Positions 8,381 through 18,600 of a stretch of 38,504 nucleotides of DNA are shown here, one piece after another. Source of the DNA: Candidatus Obscuribacterales bacterium (GTDB lineage: Bacteria > Cyanobacteriota > Vampirovibrionia > Obscuribacterales > Obscuribacteraceae); NCBI GenBank assembly GCA_020050835.1, contig JAGVKB010000107.1:1-38504 (forward strand), given 5' to 3'. The translations under genes were made by a program, and so were the position numbers. The notes below the pieces were generated by a model. The model saw nothing but the letters and a program-made list of their open reading frames with translations. It searched no databases and was not told the origin of the DNA. The stretch's first letter is position 1, and each line of letters opens with the position of its first letter.

Positions 8381-8439
8381 CGCCACTTGCAAACCGGCGA
8401 CTGACATATTACCATGTCGCCGCCGGTTTGCAAGTGGCG
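8381..8439. repeat. Long near-perfect palindrome upstream of the trp leader
   Basis: The arms CGCCACTTGCAAACCGGCG (8381-8399) and its exact complement at 8421-8439 form a 19-bp perfect stem. Within the 21-nt gap, GACAT and ATGTC pair again around a 6-nt loop, with only a small internal bulge. The structure extends to 24 bp. It lies 34 nt upstream of the leader start and 57 nt beyond the end of the upstream gene (8497). It may end transcription of that gene, but no T-run follows on the minus strand (AGCCGCCAAAATACC). It may instead be an operator, an RNase III site or a dispersed palindromic element. A TTGCAA that could act as a -35 box lies within one arm. Confidence 0.75.
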
Positions 8440-8496
8440 GTAGTGTTTACTCCATTGAAAGGGAAAGCGGTAAAGTCTCGACTCTGAGCGAGGTTG

Positions 8497-9351
8497 CTAT
8501 CGACGGCCTCGGCCGAACAATCGTCCCAGGAATGAAGCGATATTGCGGCCAATTCCACCGCCGCCACTACAGCTTCCGCCGCTGCAGTCGCCGGCTGAGC
8601 CGTTGCCGCTGCCATTTCCGTTGCCATCGTTTTGATTGAAGTTGTACCGCGGCCCGAGGCTTCGGCGATCTCCATAGAACTTGCTGGACTGATCCATTCC
8701 GCTGGCTTGATCCGAGTGACGTCCGTTGTAGTAGTTGCGCGTCTGATCCATTGGGTAGCAGCCGCCCGGACCACACACCGACCGTTGACCGCTAAACAAT
8801 CTTTGTTGCCACTCTTGCGGTCCGTGGTACTTTCCATTGGAGTCTAAGCCGCAGATCATATGGTTGGGATCGTACTCTCGAGAGCTGTTGAAATTCTGTT
8901 GAGAGCGCCCGTTGAATAATTTCTGCTGCCAGTCTTGCGGCCCGTGATACTTGCCATTGGCGTCGAGCCCGCAGACCATTTGATTTTGATCGTAGCCTTT
9001 TTGTCCCTTGTTATTGAAGTAGTTCTGCGAGCGATCCCAACAGGAGCAACCACCGTCACAGTTGCAGCCGTAAACATTGCTCAGATAGGGACGAAAGTCG
9101 TACGAGTTGCCTCCCTGCCGTCGATAATCGAAATCATTGCCGCCACGGGCGTTGTATTCGACCAATCCAAATTCCTTGGAGAGTCCGGGAAGGTTGAAGC
9201 TCCGATCGCCGGGGCGCAGTGAGTCGGTGCGAAGAGTATCTTTGTTGTAAGCGTCAGCGTATATCCTGCTGGTGGGCGCCTCAGTTTGCCCTTCCAAGCT
9301 CGGCATCGCGTCAATCTTTTCCTTGCATTCAATTTCTGTAGTGCTGGACAT
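8497..9351 (-). CDS. Gly/Asn/Tyr-rich repeat protein of unknown function
   Basis: I do not recognise this 284-residue protein. It has no signal peptide or membrane segment. A conserved unit of about 24 residues, beginning MxCGLDxNGKYHGPQxWQQ, occurs at residues 125-148 and 165-188, exactly 40 residues apart. Before it is a Cys cluster, CNCDGGCSC (97-104). After it comes a low-complexity tail with Asn-Gly-Ser repeats and CSGGSCSGGGG (256-266). The protein ends in a short hydrophobic and Arg-rich segment, IASFLGRLFGRGRR. The ATG at 9351 has AGAGGAG about 10 nt upstream, so translation is well supported. It lies between the giant exoprotein gene and the trp leader, and its composition suggests a structural or surface role. 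That is a guess. Confidence 0.75.
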   Translation of the reverse strand: MSSTTEIECKEKIDAMPSLEGQTEAPTSRIYADAYNKDTLRTDSLRPGDRSFNLPGLSKEFGLVEYNARGGNDFDYRRQGGNSYDFRPYLSNVYGCNCDGGCSCWDRSQNYFNNKGQKGYDQNQMVCGLDANGKYHGPQDWQQKLFNGRSQQNFNSSREYDPNHMICGLDSNGKYHGPQEWQQRLFSGQRSVCGPGGCYPMDQTRNYYNGRHSDQASGMDQSSKFYGDRRSLGPRYNFNQNDGNGNGSGNGSAGDCSGGSCSGGGGIGRNIASFLGRLFGRGRR

Positions 9352-9693
9352 TTGGTGATTCTCCTCTTGCGGACACCATTTGCACCAGCAAAATAGAAAC
9401 GGCGTCCGAAATCATCTCCGGTCGCCGAAATGTGGGTTTGATAAACCTGCGGCCGGATCTTTGGTAAAAGTAACCGATCCAGCCCGAGCTCCTGTAGGGT
9501 AAGGCCAGAACTGGTCTGTGTCAATAGTAAAGTTTGTGCCCAATTAGTAGTCCGCAATTGCGTAGCAACTATCAAAGCAAGTCAGCTGCAATTGCTGGTG
9601 TCGCGCTGCAGTAGCTGTTGGAGAGAGTTTCAGACGGAAGGGTTATGCCACGGTCCCGGGCAGGCAGCGATTGAAACAGGCTGTCTGTCCAGA
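9352..9693. other. 342-bp intergenic region between the repeat-protein gene and the giant gene
   Basis: No convincing gene lies here. Short open frames overlap other genes and lack start signals. Close to the giant gene's stop there is an imperfect inverted repeat (about 9657-9690), which in the minus-strand transcript has two A-C mismatches and no T-run, so it is a poor terminator. A candidate promoter for the downstream gene is listed separately. The octamer GCAATTGC occurs twice (about 9551 and 9586), of unclear meaning. Confidence 0.5.
9496..9524 (-). promoter_or_regulatory. Candidate sigma70-type promoter for the 8497-9351 gene
   Basis: On the minus strand a perfect TTGACA (9524-9519) is followed after 17 nt by TACCCT (9501-9496), which is a weak -10 box (3 of 6). 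The spacer contains the near-palindrome CCAGTTCTGG. Transcription would begin about 140 nt before the start codon at 9351. The -35 match and spacing support it; the -10 does not. Confidence 0.35.
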
Positions 9694-12600
9694 TTATGGT
9701 TGTACCGTTGAATACGCACCGTGTCCGGCCGTGACGTGATTGACGCAGACAGCCATCTTGATCAGCTTCTTGGAGATTTGCCGATCAAATGGGGCATTAC
9801 TCTTCAGAATTTTCGATAGCAATTCGTCGCGACCAAGCAAGGAGACCAAGGAGACTTCGCTGCGCATGATGGTTGATCCCTTTGCGATGTCTACTTGTTT
9901 TATTCGACGACGTCCGGTCGCGTCCCGCTTGAGCTCGCCAGGTACCGACCCGTCATTGGCACCGACAATAATTTCTTGACCGGACGCCAGGGTGGTTTGA
10001 TGTCGTCCAATAATTGCTTTGATCGAATGTCCTTTCGGTTCGTAGAGGTTGACTACTTTCAAGACCCCTGCCGAATTTTTGATTAAGGCGACCGAGCCGG
10101 GATCCAGCGATAGGGTGCTGGAGCCGCTCTTAACCACGGTTGCTTGACCGGCATGAATCAGCACTTCGCCGTCTTTCAGGTTCAGTATGCCATTCGATTC
10201 GATCGTCACTTTCGTGCTGCTTGTGTGTTTGACGGAACAGGACTTGGTAGTCAGTGTTTGAATAGCGAGCATCTGCGGTGAGGTGTTTGCCGATTGCAAG
10301 AACCTGATCGGCTTGAGAACTGCTTCGTCCAGCACGCCCGGCTCGGTAAAAGTATAAGTCTGCGCTGGACCGGATTGGTTGTTTGCAGTATGCAACTTGT
10401 GGCTGCCAGGTTTCTGCGCAATCGGGACAGACTTTCCGTTCATGCTTTGAATCACCTTTTCCCAGCGCTTCTTCGCAGCAGCGGTCAGGCAGCCCATATT
10501 GCAAACGAGCAACGGCTCTTTATTGGCCATCATCAGGCGATCCACTCTGGACTTGCGTGATTTGAGTCCGATATCAGCAACCGTGACTGCTCCGGCGATT
10601 GGCTCCCTGTCTACGCCATCAGTTGAGATCAGCTCTTCTTCTTCAACTGAGTTGGCTGCGATCACCAACTCTTCGCCGTTTGCTGCCGAGAGAGATTTCG
10701 ACTTGCCATTGGCTGTGACATTGACTGTGATGTTGTCGCCAGCAAGATTGACGAGGCGCACTACACCAGCGACCTTTTGCTCGAGAATGCCGGCGCTTCC
10801 GTTTGGAAGATCGACGCTTCCGAACATCGTGTTGACGTGAGTGCCCTTAGTGCCGGCTGCGATTGCCAAGCGACCCTCTCTAATCGTAACGCTGTGGTTG
10901 CCGGATGGCGCGAAAGTGCTTCCACCGCTGCCGACGATTACAGTGTCGTCTCCAAGATCGAATGAAAACGGCTGGCAAGCTCCGCCTGCGATATACCACG
11001 AACTGGATTGATCCGATTCGGAATTGTCGTTGGAGCCGCTGCCAGCGGCCATGATTGTCGGTGTGCATGGTGGTTGCGGTGGTGTTGGTTGCTCCTTGGG
11101 AGTGGTGTCAGTCTGAACCTTTTGAGTCTGAATCTGAGGTGTAGGTGGAATCTCCCTCGACTCCTGTGGTGGAGTCTGAGGAGGGGGCGGTGGCGGTGGT
11201 GGCGGAGGAGGTGGTGGCGACGATGGCGTCGACGGAGGGGGAGGAGGAGGCGGCGGCGGAGGAGGAGGTGGTGGTGGAGGTGGTGGCGGTGGTGGTGGCG
11301 GTGGCGGTGGTGGAGGAGGAGGAGGTGGTGGTGGTGGTGGTGGTGGCGGTGCAGCAGCTCCGGCAGCCGGAGCGAAGGCCAGCACTGCGCCAGGGCTCCC
11401 GAAATTGACTACCCCGCCGTTGATGTCAAAAATAGTGGCGCCAGCGATCTGCTCACGGAACCCGAAGTAAAGACCTTGCACGCTGACGGTGCCTGGATTG
11501 TCCAGGTTCTGAGTGAGGGATAGTGTTCCTACATCGCCGGCGTCGAATTGAACGGTATTTTCGAGATTCAACAAATTACTAAGAGTAAACTCTGGATTGT
11601 CAAAGTCGCGGTTAGCGAAGTAAGGATCGATCTGATTGACCATGTTGGTGTCAAACTTGGAGGCGGTGAATTGCACGCCACCACCAGTGAAGGTCAGCGG
11701 TTCGACGCCAATTAGATTCGCTCGAGCGCTGATGATAAAGAATGAGCCGAATATTGTCTCTCCAAACAGATAAACATTACCGCCATTTGCAGTAACTCTG
11801 GCGATGGCAGCTGGGCGCTCTTCAATTCCGGTTCCTTCATCTGAGTAGCCTGGTGCGCCGTAGATTCCCTGCAGGTTGATGAAGCCGCCAATTCCGGCCA
11901 GAAGATTTATGTCTCCTTTGTAGGATGTGAGTTCGGAGGCGATTATATTAATGTTCTTGGACTGGATGGTGATTGCTCCGCCCGACAGAAACTGTGAGTC
12001 ATTCAGGACGCCACTGCCATCGGGAATTGAATCGACCGGATTGCCCGCACTCACCGTACTGTGCGATAGAGTGACTGCCTGACCGGCGTTCATGGAAATC
12101 AATCCGGCAGTAGTTTGGATGGTCGAGTCGGCGACTGTGATCTGACCGGTTAGTGGTGCGGCATTAATTATAATCGGTCCGTTGGAGTTCAATGTAGTAT
12201 CCGTCAATGTGACGCTGCTACCGGACAAGGTAATCGGTCCAGCCGGGTTCGATTGGTCGAAGCATCCGGGGCAACCTGCTCCGATTAAGATTGAACGCAG
12301 TATGAGCTGTCCATTGGCTGAGATCTGGACCGGATTGCCGTTGCCTGCCAGCTCCCCAGTGTTGTATTCGTTCTGGGCGGAGCTAATCAGGGCGCCAGAC
12401 AGAACTAAGTTGCCGCCGGTGAAGTTGAACAAGAAGCCTTCGGGAGATGTTGCATCGATTCTACCTAAGGTGAGAACGGAAGCCATTACGCCCGGGCTAA
12501 TCTGTTCTTGCGGAAGTGAGCCGGTATCGAATGTAAATGAAGACCCGCCGAGATTCAGTTGCCCATGCAAGGGTCCTGAGCCGGAGACAACCACTGCTTG

Positions 12601-15600
12601 ACCGATTGTACCGTCGAAGTTATAGAGATTATAGAACGATTCAAGAGCTACGGATATATTCAAATTGATGCTGCCGCTCATTGTAGAATAACCAACATCT
12701 ACGCCCGGACGGCGAGCCGAAATAGTGCTATCCACCTGGAGATTGAGCTTGCCGGTGGTGGCGCGATTGATAATGAAGATTTTGCCATTGTTGTCGGCCG
12801 TAATGCTGCCTGTCACGAAGCTGTGTGGGCTGAGGCCGCCGACGACAAACAGTGAATCTGGATCCGGATCGCTGTAGATTATTTCGATGCTTCCTCCGTA
12901 ACCGACATTATTGGGAGCCACGCCGTTGGTAGTAACAGATCCATTAGCATCGATGTCGCCTGTCACTTGAACCTTGCCATTGGCGGCTAGCACATAGGTG
13001 GCACCTCCAGCTCCCTGTCCCGCACTGGACGGAGCTATGATTACATGTTGCATGTCCACAAACAGATCGTTGCCTGATATCAACCAGAGCGTGCCTCCGC
13101 CATAACCGTCCGGCGTGCCTGTACCGGCTTGCGTAGCTGAGATCTGCAATTGTCCGGATTGATTTCCTACAGAAATGTCGCTTTGGGAACCGCTTCCCAG
13201 CGTTGTGACCTTGATGGTGCCGCCTTGTCCGGTTCGGAAGGAGTTTGCGCTGAGCAGCAGCGGGTTGTTACCGGCGATGCCGGAGAGATCCAGTTTTGAG
13301 CCTACGATCGTGATGTTTCCACCCAGACAGCAGCCGGATTGGGGTCCCGGCCCGATCGCATCGACCGAGATGGTCGGAACGGAAATTTTCACTGTTCCGC
13401 TGAGAGTTCGATCGTCGTTTGCGGCGTTGAGTATGATCGAACCGCCTCTGGAGGCTGGCAGTTGGACCAGGAGATTGCTGGCTGACTCGATTGAGATTCC
13501 GCCGCTGCCCTTATTTGTCAGGCTTATTATTGCGCGGTCATCGCCCACGAATACACCTGCGAGATTGGTAGAGCTGGCGGAAAGTGTATGCGAGATGGTA
13601 AGTGCCTGGATGCTGGTGACGCTTACATTGATTTTTCCGGCAATGCCGCTGGTGCTTCCCCCATCGGCGCGCAGACTGCCGGCGAAGCCTAGGAGGTCCG
13701 GATTTCCCGGAAGCGGATTGAGATGTTTTATGTTGCCTTCCCCGCCAGTTCCCGCGATTAGATTGAAAACGCCCGCATCGCCAGTGGTGCCGCCTGGACT
13801 GACGCTGAGAGCCGACATCGTCCCAAATCGCAGGTCTCGTGCGGCGCTGGCATTGATTGTGCCGCCCATCCCACCGGCAGGTCCGCTCCGCGCGAAAGCT
13901 TCAATCTGTCCTTGATCTGAACCAAACGTCAAGCTCCCGTTTGTGGCATCTAGCGTAGTGAGAGTGATCGAGCCGCCGAGACCGTTGTCTGAGCCGCTCG
14001 CGTCGATCGTCAGTGGATTGGCTCCAATAATGGAGATTGACGAACCTCTCAGTGTGACGCTCCCACCCCTGACGCAGAACGAGCAATGGTTTGTTCCGCC
14101 AGAGATGATGCTGCCATCGGCGCTGGCTGAAAGCTCTCCGCCGACGACTGTCAGCGCTCCTCCGGTTGGATTATCGAAGGGATGAGCTGCCTCGATAGTA
14201 ATCGTAGCTCCACGCCCGTTGTGAGCATTGGCGACAATACTGTCGGCGGCAAATTTTAGACCGCCAGTGCCGTAATTTACAAAAGAGATTGTTCCGGCCC
14301 GGCCGCTGTCGTCAAAGAAGTTGAAGGTGGGATGGAATCCGGTGCTCGCTGCGCCGGAGCTCACGGAAAAACTATTGGTAGACAGGTCCAGCAACTGAGA
14401 GCTGTAACTATTGATGACAATCTGACCGGCATACCCTCTCCCCAGTCCGTCCGCTCCGCCGCCGCTGGCATTGAGTGTTCCTGCTCCGGAGATCGTCACC
14501 AGGTCGCTTGCGATAAGGCTGTAGCTGGCGCCGCCACCGTTGTTACCCCGCGGTCCGGCATCTAGCTTGGAGAGATCCAATATATTGATCGCAGTGCCAT
14601 TAACACTAATGCTGCCACCGTCACCGGAGTCGGAGCCTGTCGAACCGCCACGTGCGAACAACTGGAGCCGGCCGGCTCCGCTACCTACTTCGATCGCGCC
14701 GGCGCTGACACCGATAGTACCGCCGCGACCCTCACCGCCGGCGTCAGCAGTCAGGATCAGGTTGGTGCCGGCAGTATTCAACGTGCTTGCGGATAAGTAG
14801 ATGGTGCCACCTCTGAAATCTCCATCGGCAGAGGTAGAAAGTGCGCCGGTAGGAATAGTGAGCGTTCCGGCGGATGTGAGGGAGATATACGAACCGCCGC
14901 CGTCATGGGCGCTGGCACTCAGTGTGCCGATTGTGAGGTCTCCGTAAGCATAGATGCTAACGGAGTTTCCACTCTGTTCGGCAAAGCTGCCGGCGATGCC
15001 ATCATCGGTATTAATGTTTATGTTAGATAGGTTCAAGTGCTGACCTTCGGCGTTCTGATTCAGGTAGATTGTTCCTCCTCGCCCGAATCCTTGACCGTTG
15101 ACGCCGCCACCCCTGGCACTGAGCGCCCCGGCTGGCAGGGTGAGTATAGCGCCGCTGAAAGTATAGGTGCCGCCGCTGCCATTAGCTCCTAGTGGACCGG
15201 AGTTCATGAAGGTGTGACTTGTGACTGTTAAATTGCGTGCATAGATTGCAAGACGGCCACCGTTGCCTGATGTCGAACCAGGCGAGCCTCCGGTGGCGAA
15301 CATTTTGATCTGGTTGGCATTCTGTCCGACGACTACATCACCTTCCGGGCTGTAGATGTCTACATAACCCCCATCTCCTCCCCCGGCGCCGTTTGCGCTG
15401 AGGGTCAGGTTGTTAGTTACCACCAGGTCCGTTATGGTCAGCGGCAACTCGCCGCCGTTGTAATCACCGCCGTCGTTCTCATGGGCGTCTACCGACAGTG
15501 TGCCACCAAGAATTTCAAGCGTACCTACCGGCGGCGGGTTGCCTGGGAGCTCCTCTTCTGAGTTGCTGCCGGCGAATATCTCTATTCTTCCGCCCCCGCC

Positions 15601-18600
15601 GTTGTGAGCTTTTGCCGACAGTTGCGAGCCGTCTGCCAGTTTGATTCCGCCGCCACCTAAATTCCACAGATACAGCCTTCCACCGCGGCCTTCTCCTCCG
15701 GTGCTGCCGGTACCAGCATCGGCCATTAAAGTGATTGTCGACAGATCGAACCGTTGGTTGTTGTGGACCTTAAGTGAGATCACACCGCCGGCTCCGGAAC
15801 CTGTATTGTCGAAGCCACCGCCGAAGGCGTTCAGTATTCCGGCCGGCAGCACGATAGTACCTGTCCCGCTCGTCCCGGCAGTCAGTTCAATTGTCCCTCC
15901 GCCGCCGTTTAGGCCAAGCGGAATTACATTGAGCGCGGACATGTTGTTTACATTGATGCTACCGCCGGTCGTGATTTCAATTCTGCCGCCGTCGCCGAAG
16001 TCGGAGCCGGGTGAGCCGCCATTGGCGAGAATTTGTACTTCTCCGTCATTGATCCCCAATGTGAGGTTGTCGCGAATATCGAGGAGGACCTCCCCACCTT
16101 CGCCATCGCCGGATGCCTTCGCGGAAAGAATCAAGTTACTGGTTGTGTTCAAGACCGAGCCCGCGATTCTAAGTGTTCCGCCCATTGACTCGAGTCCGCT
16201 CGCATCGACAGACAGTGTGCCACCATTTATGGTGACCGAGCCGTAAGAAAGCGTTTGCTCCTCTTCTGAATACTCGTCGATGGCGCTGCGAGCCAACAAT
16301 GAAATGGTGCCGCTTTCGCCATTCATTGACGCCACTGATAGACTTTCACCTGAACCGATCTTGATCCCGCCGGTGCCTGTGTTTTGTACCAAGATTGATC
16401 CGCCGCTGCCTTGCTCTAGTCCGCTCATCGCTGAAACCGATGCAGCCGATATGTCCAACTCTTGGGAGTTGTGGTTGGCGAACAAGATGACGTGCCCGCC
16501 ATCACCGAAGCCTTCACCGTTGCTGCCGCCACCGCGAGCATTGAGATTGCCGGACAATAGCCGGACAGTACCGTCGCCAGTCGGGCGCACACCGGCAAAA
16601 TCTACATCGCTACCACCCTCTTCGCCTTCATCATTGGAGCTCTTGTATGAGAACTGCCAGCCCCCTTCCTTTCCGTATTCAGTGAAGCAGCACTCATACT
16701 CGTTTTGAAGGTTGTTGCAAGTGGGACAATCGGCGACAAGTATGCCGTCGGCTCCTTGCAAACTCCCGGCGTTCAGTTCATAGCGAGCGCCAGCGCCATT
16801 GGTTCCGCGGCTATGGGCGTCGATCGCCGCTGCATCGTGAACGGTTAGATTTTGTCCAGCATTAATAAGGATGGTTCCACCATCGACGGTATCGCCGTTC
16901 GGTCCACTGAGTGCGAAAAGGCTTACCTGACCTGGAGCAAGACCGATGTCCAGATTGCCTTTGGTCTGATCGTCGAGCTCATTGGCCGGGTGATCGTAGG
17001 CAGTTAAAATCACCGACCCGCCGTGTCCGGAGTCGGTTGAATCTGCTTGCAGTGTTAGATGAGTATTTGTCGCTACTCTCAAGTTTTTGCTTGTGAGCGA
17101 AATTAGACCACCATCGCCGCTACCAGAGCCGTTGGCGCTGAATGTAATCGTATTGGGCGTGAGACCGCCGTCAATCACTACGTTCGATCCGGTCACAATA
17201 ATTGCTCCGCCAATGAAGTCGCCGCCTCCGGCATTGGCGGAAAGCCCGCTGTGAATGGTGATCGGACCGGAAGGGAAGGTGAATTGACCGCCAAGGCGAA
17301 TGTCGTCTTGAATTACTGTGGCGCTAATGACGATGATTCCGCCTTCTCCTACGTTCGAATTGACTGACAGCGATGAATTGTCACCGAGCGTGATACCGCC
17401 GGCTCCGGCGCTCTTGATTGAAATCAGTCCACCACCGCCTTGCGGTCCGCCTTCTGCAGACAATGAGCCGTCGATTGAGATAGCCGAGCTCGGGTGCGAA
17501 CTGTAGGACATAATGTTGATCAAGCCACCGTAGGCATCGCCCAATCCATCGACGTTGATGAAACTTTGTTGGTCGATAGTGATACTGTCGCCATAAATAT
17601 TTACTGCACCACCGCCGGTAGGATCATCAAAGTCTTCTATCATGCCATTCAGAGTAATGTTGCTGTTCATGAGATGAACAGAACCAGGTCTTGCAGAAGC
17701 CGTAACAAATGGGCTCAGTTCGCCCCAACCGTTGAGGGTGATTATTCCGGCCGACTCTTCGTTTGTCGAAGCTGATAGCGTGGCGTCAGTCAAGGTGATT
17801 CCGCCCGAGCCGTTATTGGTAATCTCAATTGCGGTGTCCGGTGTGGCAAAGCTCGAGCCCAGAAGTCCGTTTGAGATGATTTGGCCGGTAATTGTGATCG
17901 CAGCAAGCGAACTCCTCGCTGTGATGGATACCCGCCCCACCTTAAGAGACTGTCCAGATCTGTCGACTCCAATGGAGCTTGTGTCTAGAATTCCACTGAA
18001 GTTCACAGTCCCTTCGCCGGCTGCTCCGCCTATGAAGTTGACAGTGGCTCCGCCGATATTGGGAAATTCAAAATCTGGCAATAGTTTGATCTCGTCAGCA
18101 TCAACGTTTAAGGTGCCGCCGGCTGAAATAAGTACACCTCCTCCGGAGACAAAGCCGACTGAGGATCCCTGTCCGAGCTGGTCGAAAAAGAAGTTTTCCT
18201 GCACGCCCTGATTCAGGATTGAAATCTTTCCATCACCCGCACCGATGTTGATGTTGCCTCTCTCCGGAAGTGCCGCGGTTGGCCCGTCAAAAGTTGCTAT
18301 TAAAACGGCGCCTCTCAATCCGGCCGGCAAATTCTCGTAGTCTGGGTTGAGAACGGGCGAGGCGCTGGTGTTGATCGTTAAGTGCCCGCTTGTGACAGTG
18401 AGAGTCGATGCAAATATGAAGATGCCGCCTCCGTAAGTCGGTCTCTGTTCGGTGCCCTCTACCCCGTGCCCCTGAGCTGACAGAACTCCGCCTGCTATAT
18501 TGATTGGACCGCTGGTCTCTGTGTTTGCGTCTTCGAAATCGCCTTGACCGTTTAGACTGCTGGCATTCAAGAATAGAATTCCGCCATCTCCATTGTGGGC

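Noticed and set aside
9657-9690. Inverted repeat after the giant gene as its terminator
   Set aside because: In the minus-strand RNA it has two A-C mismatches and no T-run. It pairs better on the plus strand, where there is no gene.
11008-11523. Plus-strand open frame rich in Arg and Trp (171 codons) opposite the proline tract
   Set aside because: It is the antisense reading of the CCN codons of the giant gene. Its composition comes wholly from (GGN)n, and it has no start signal.
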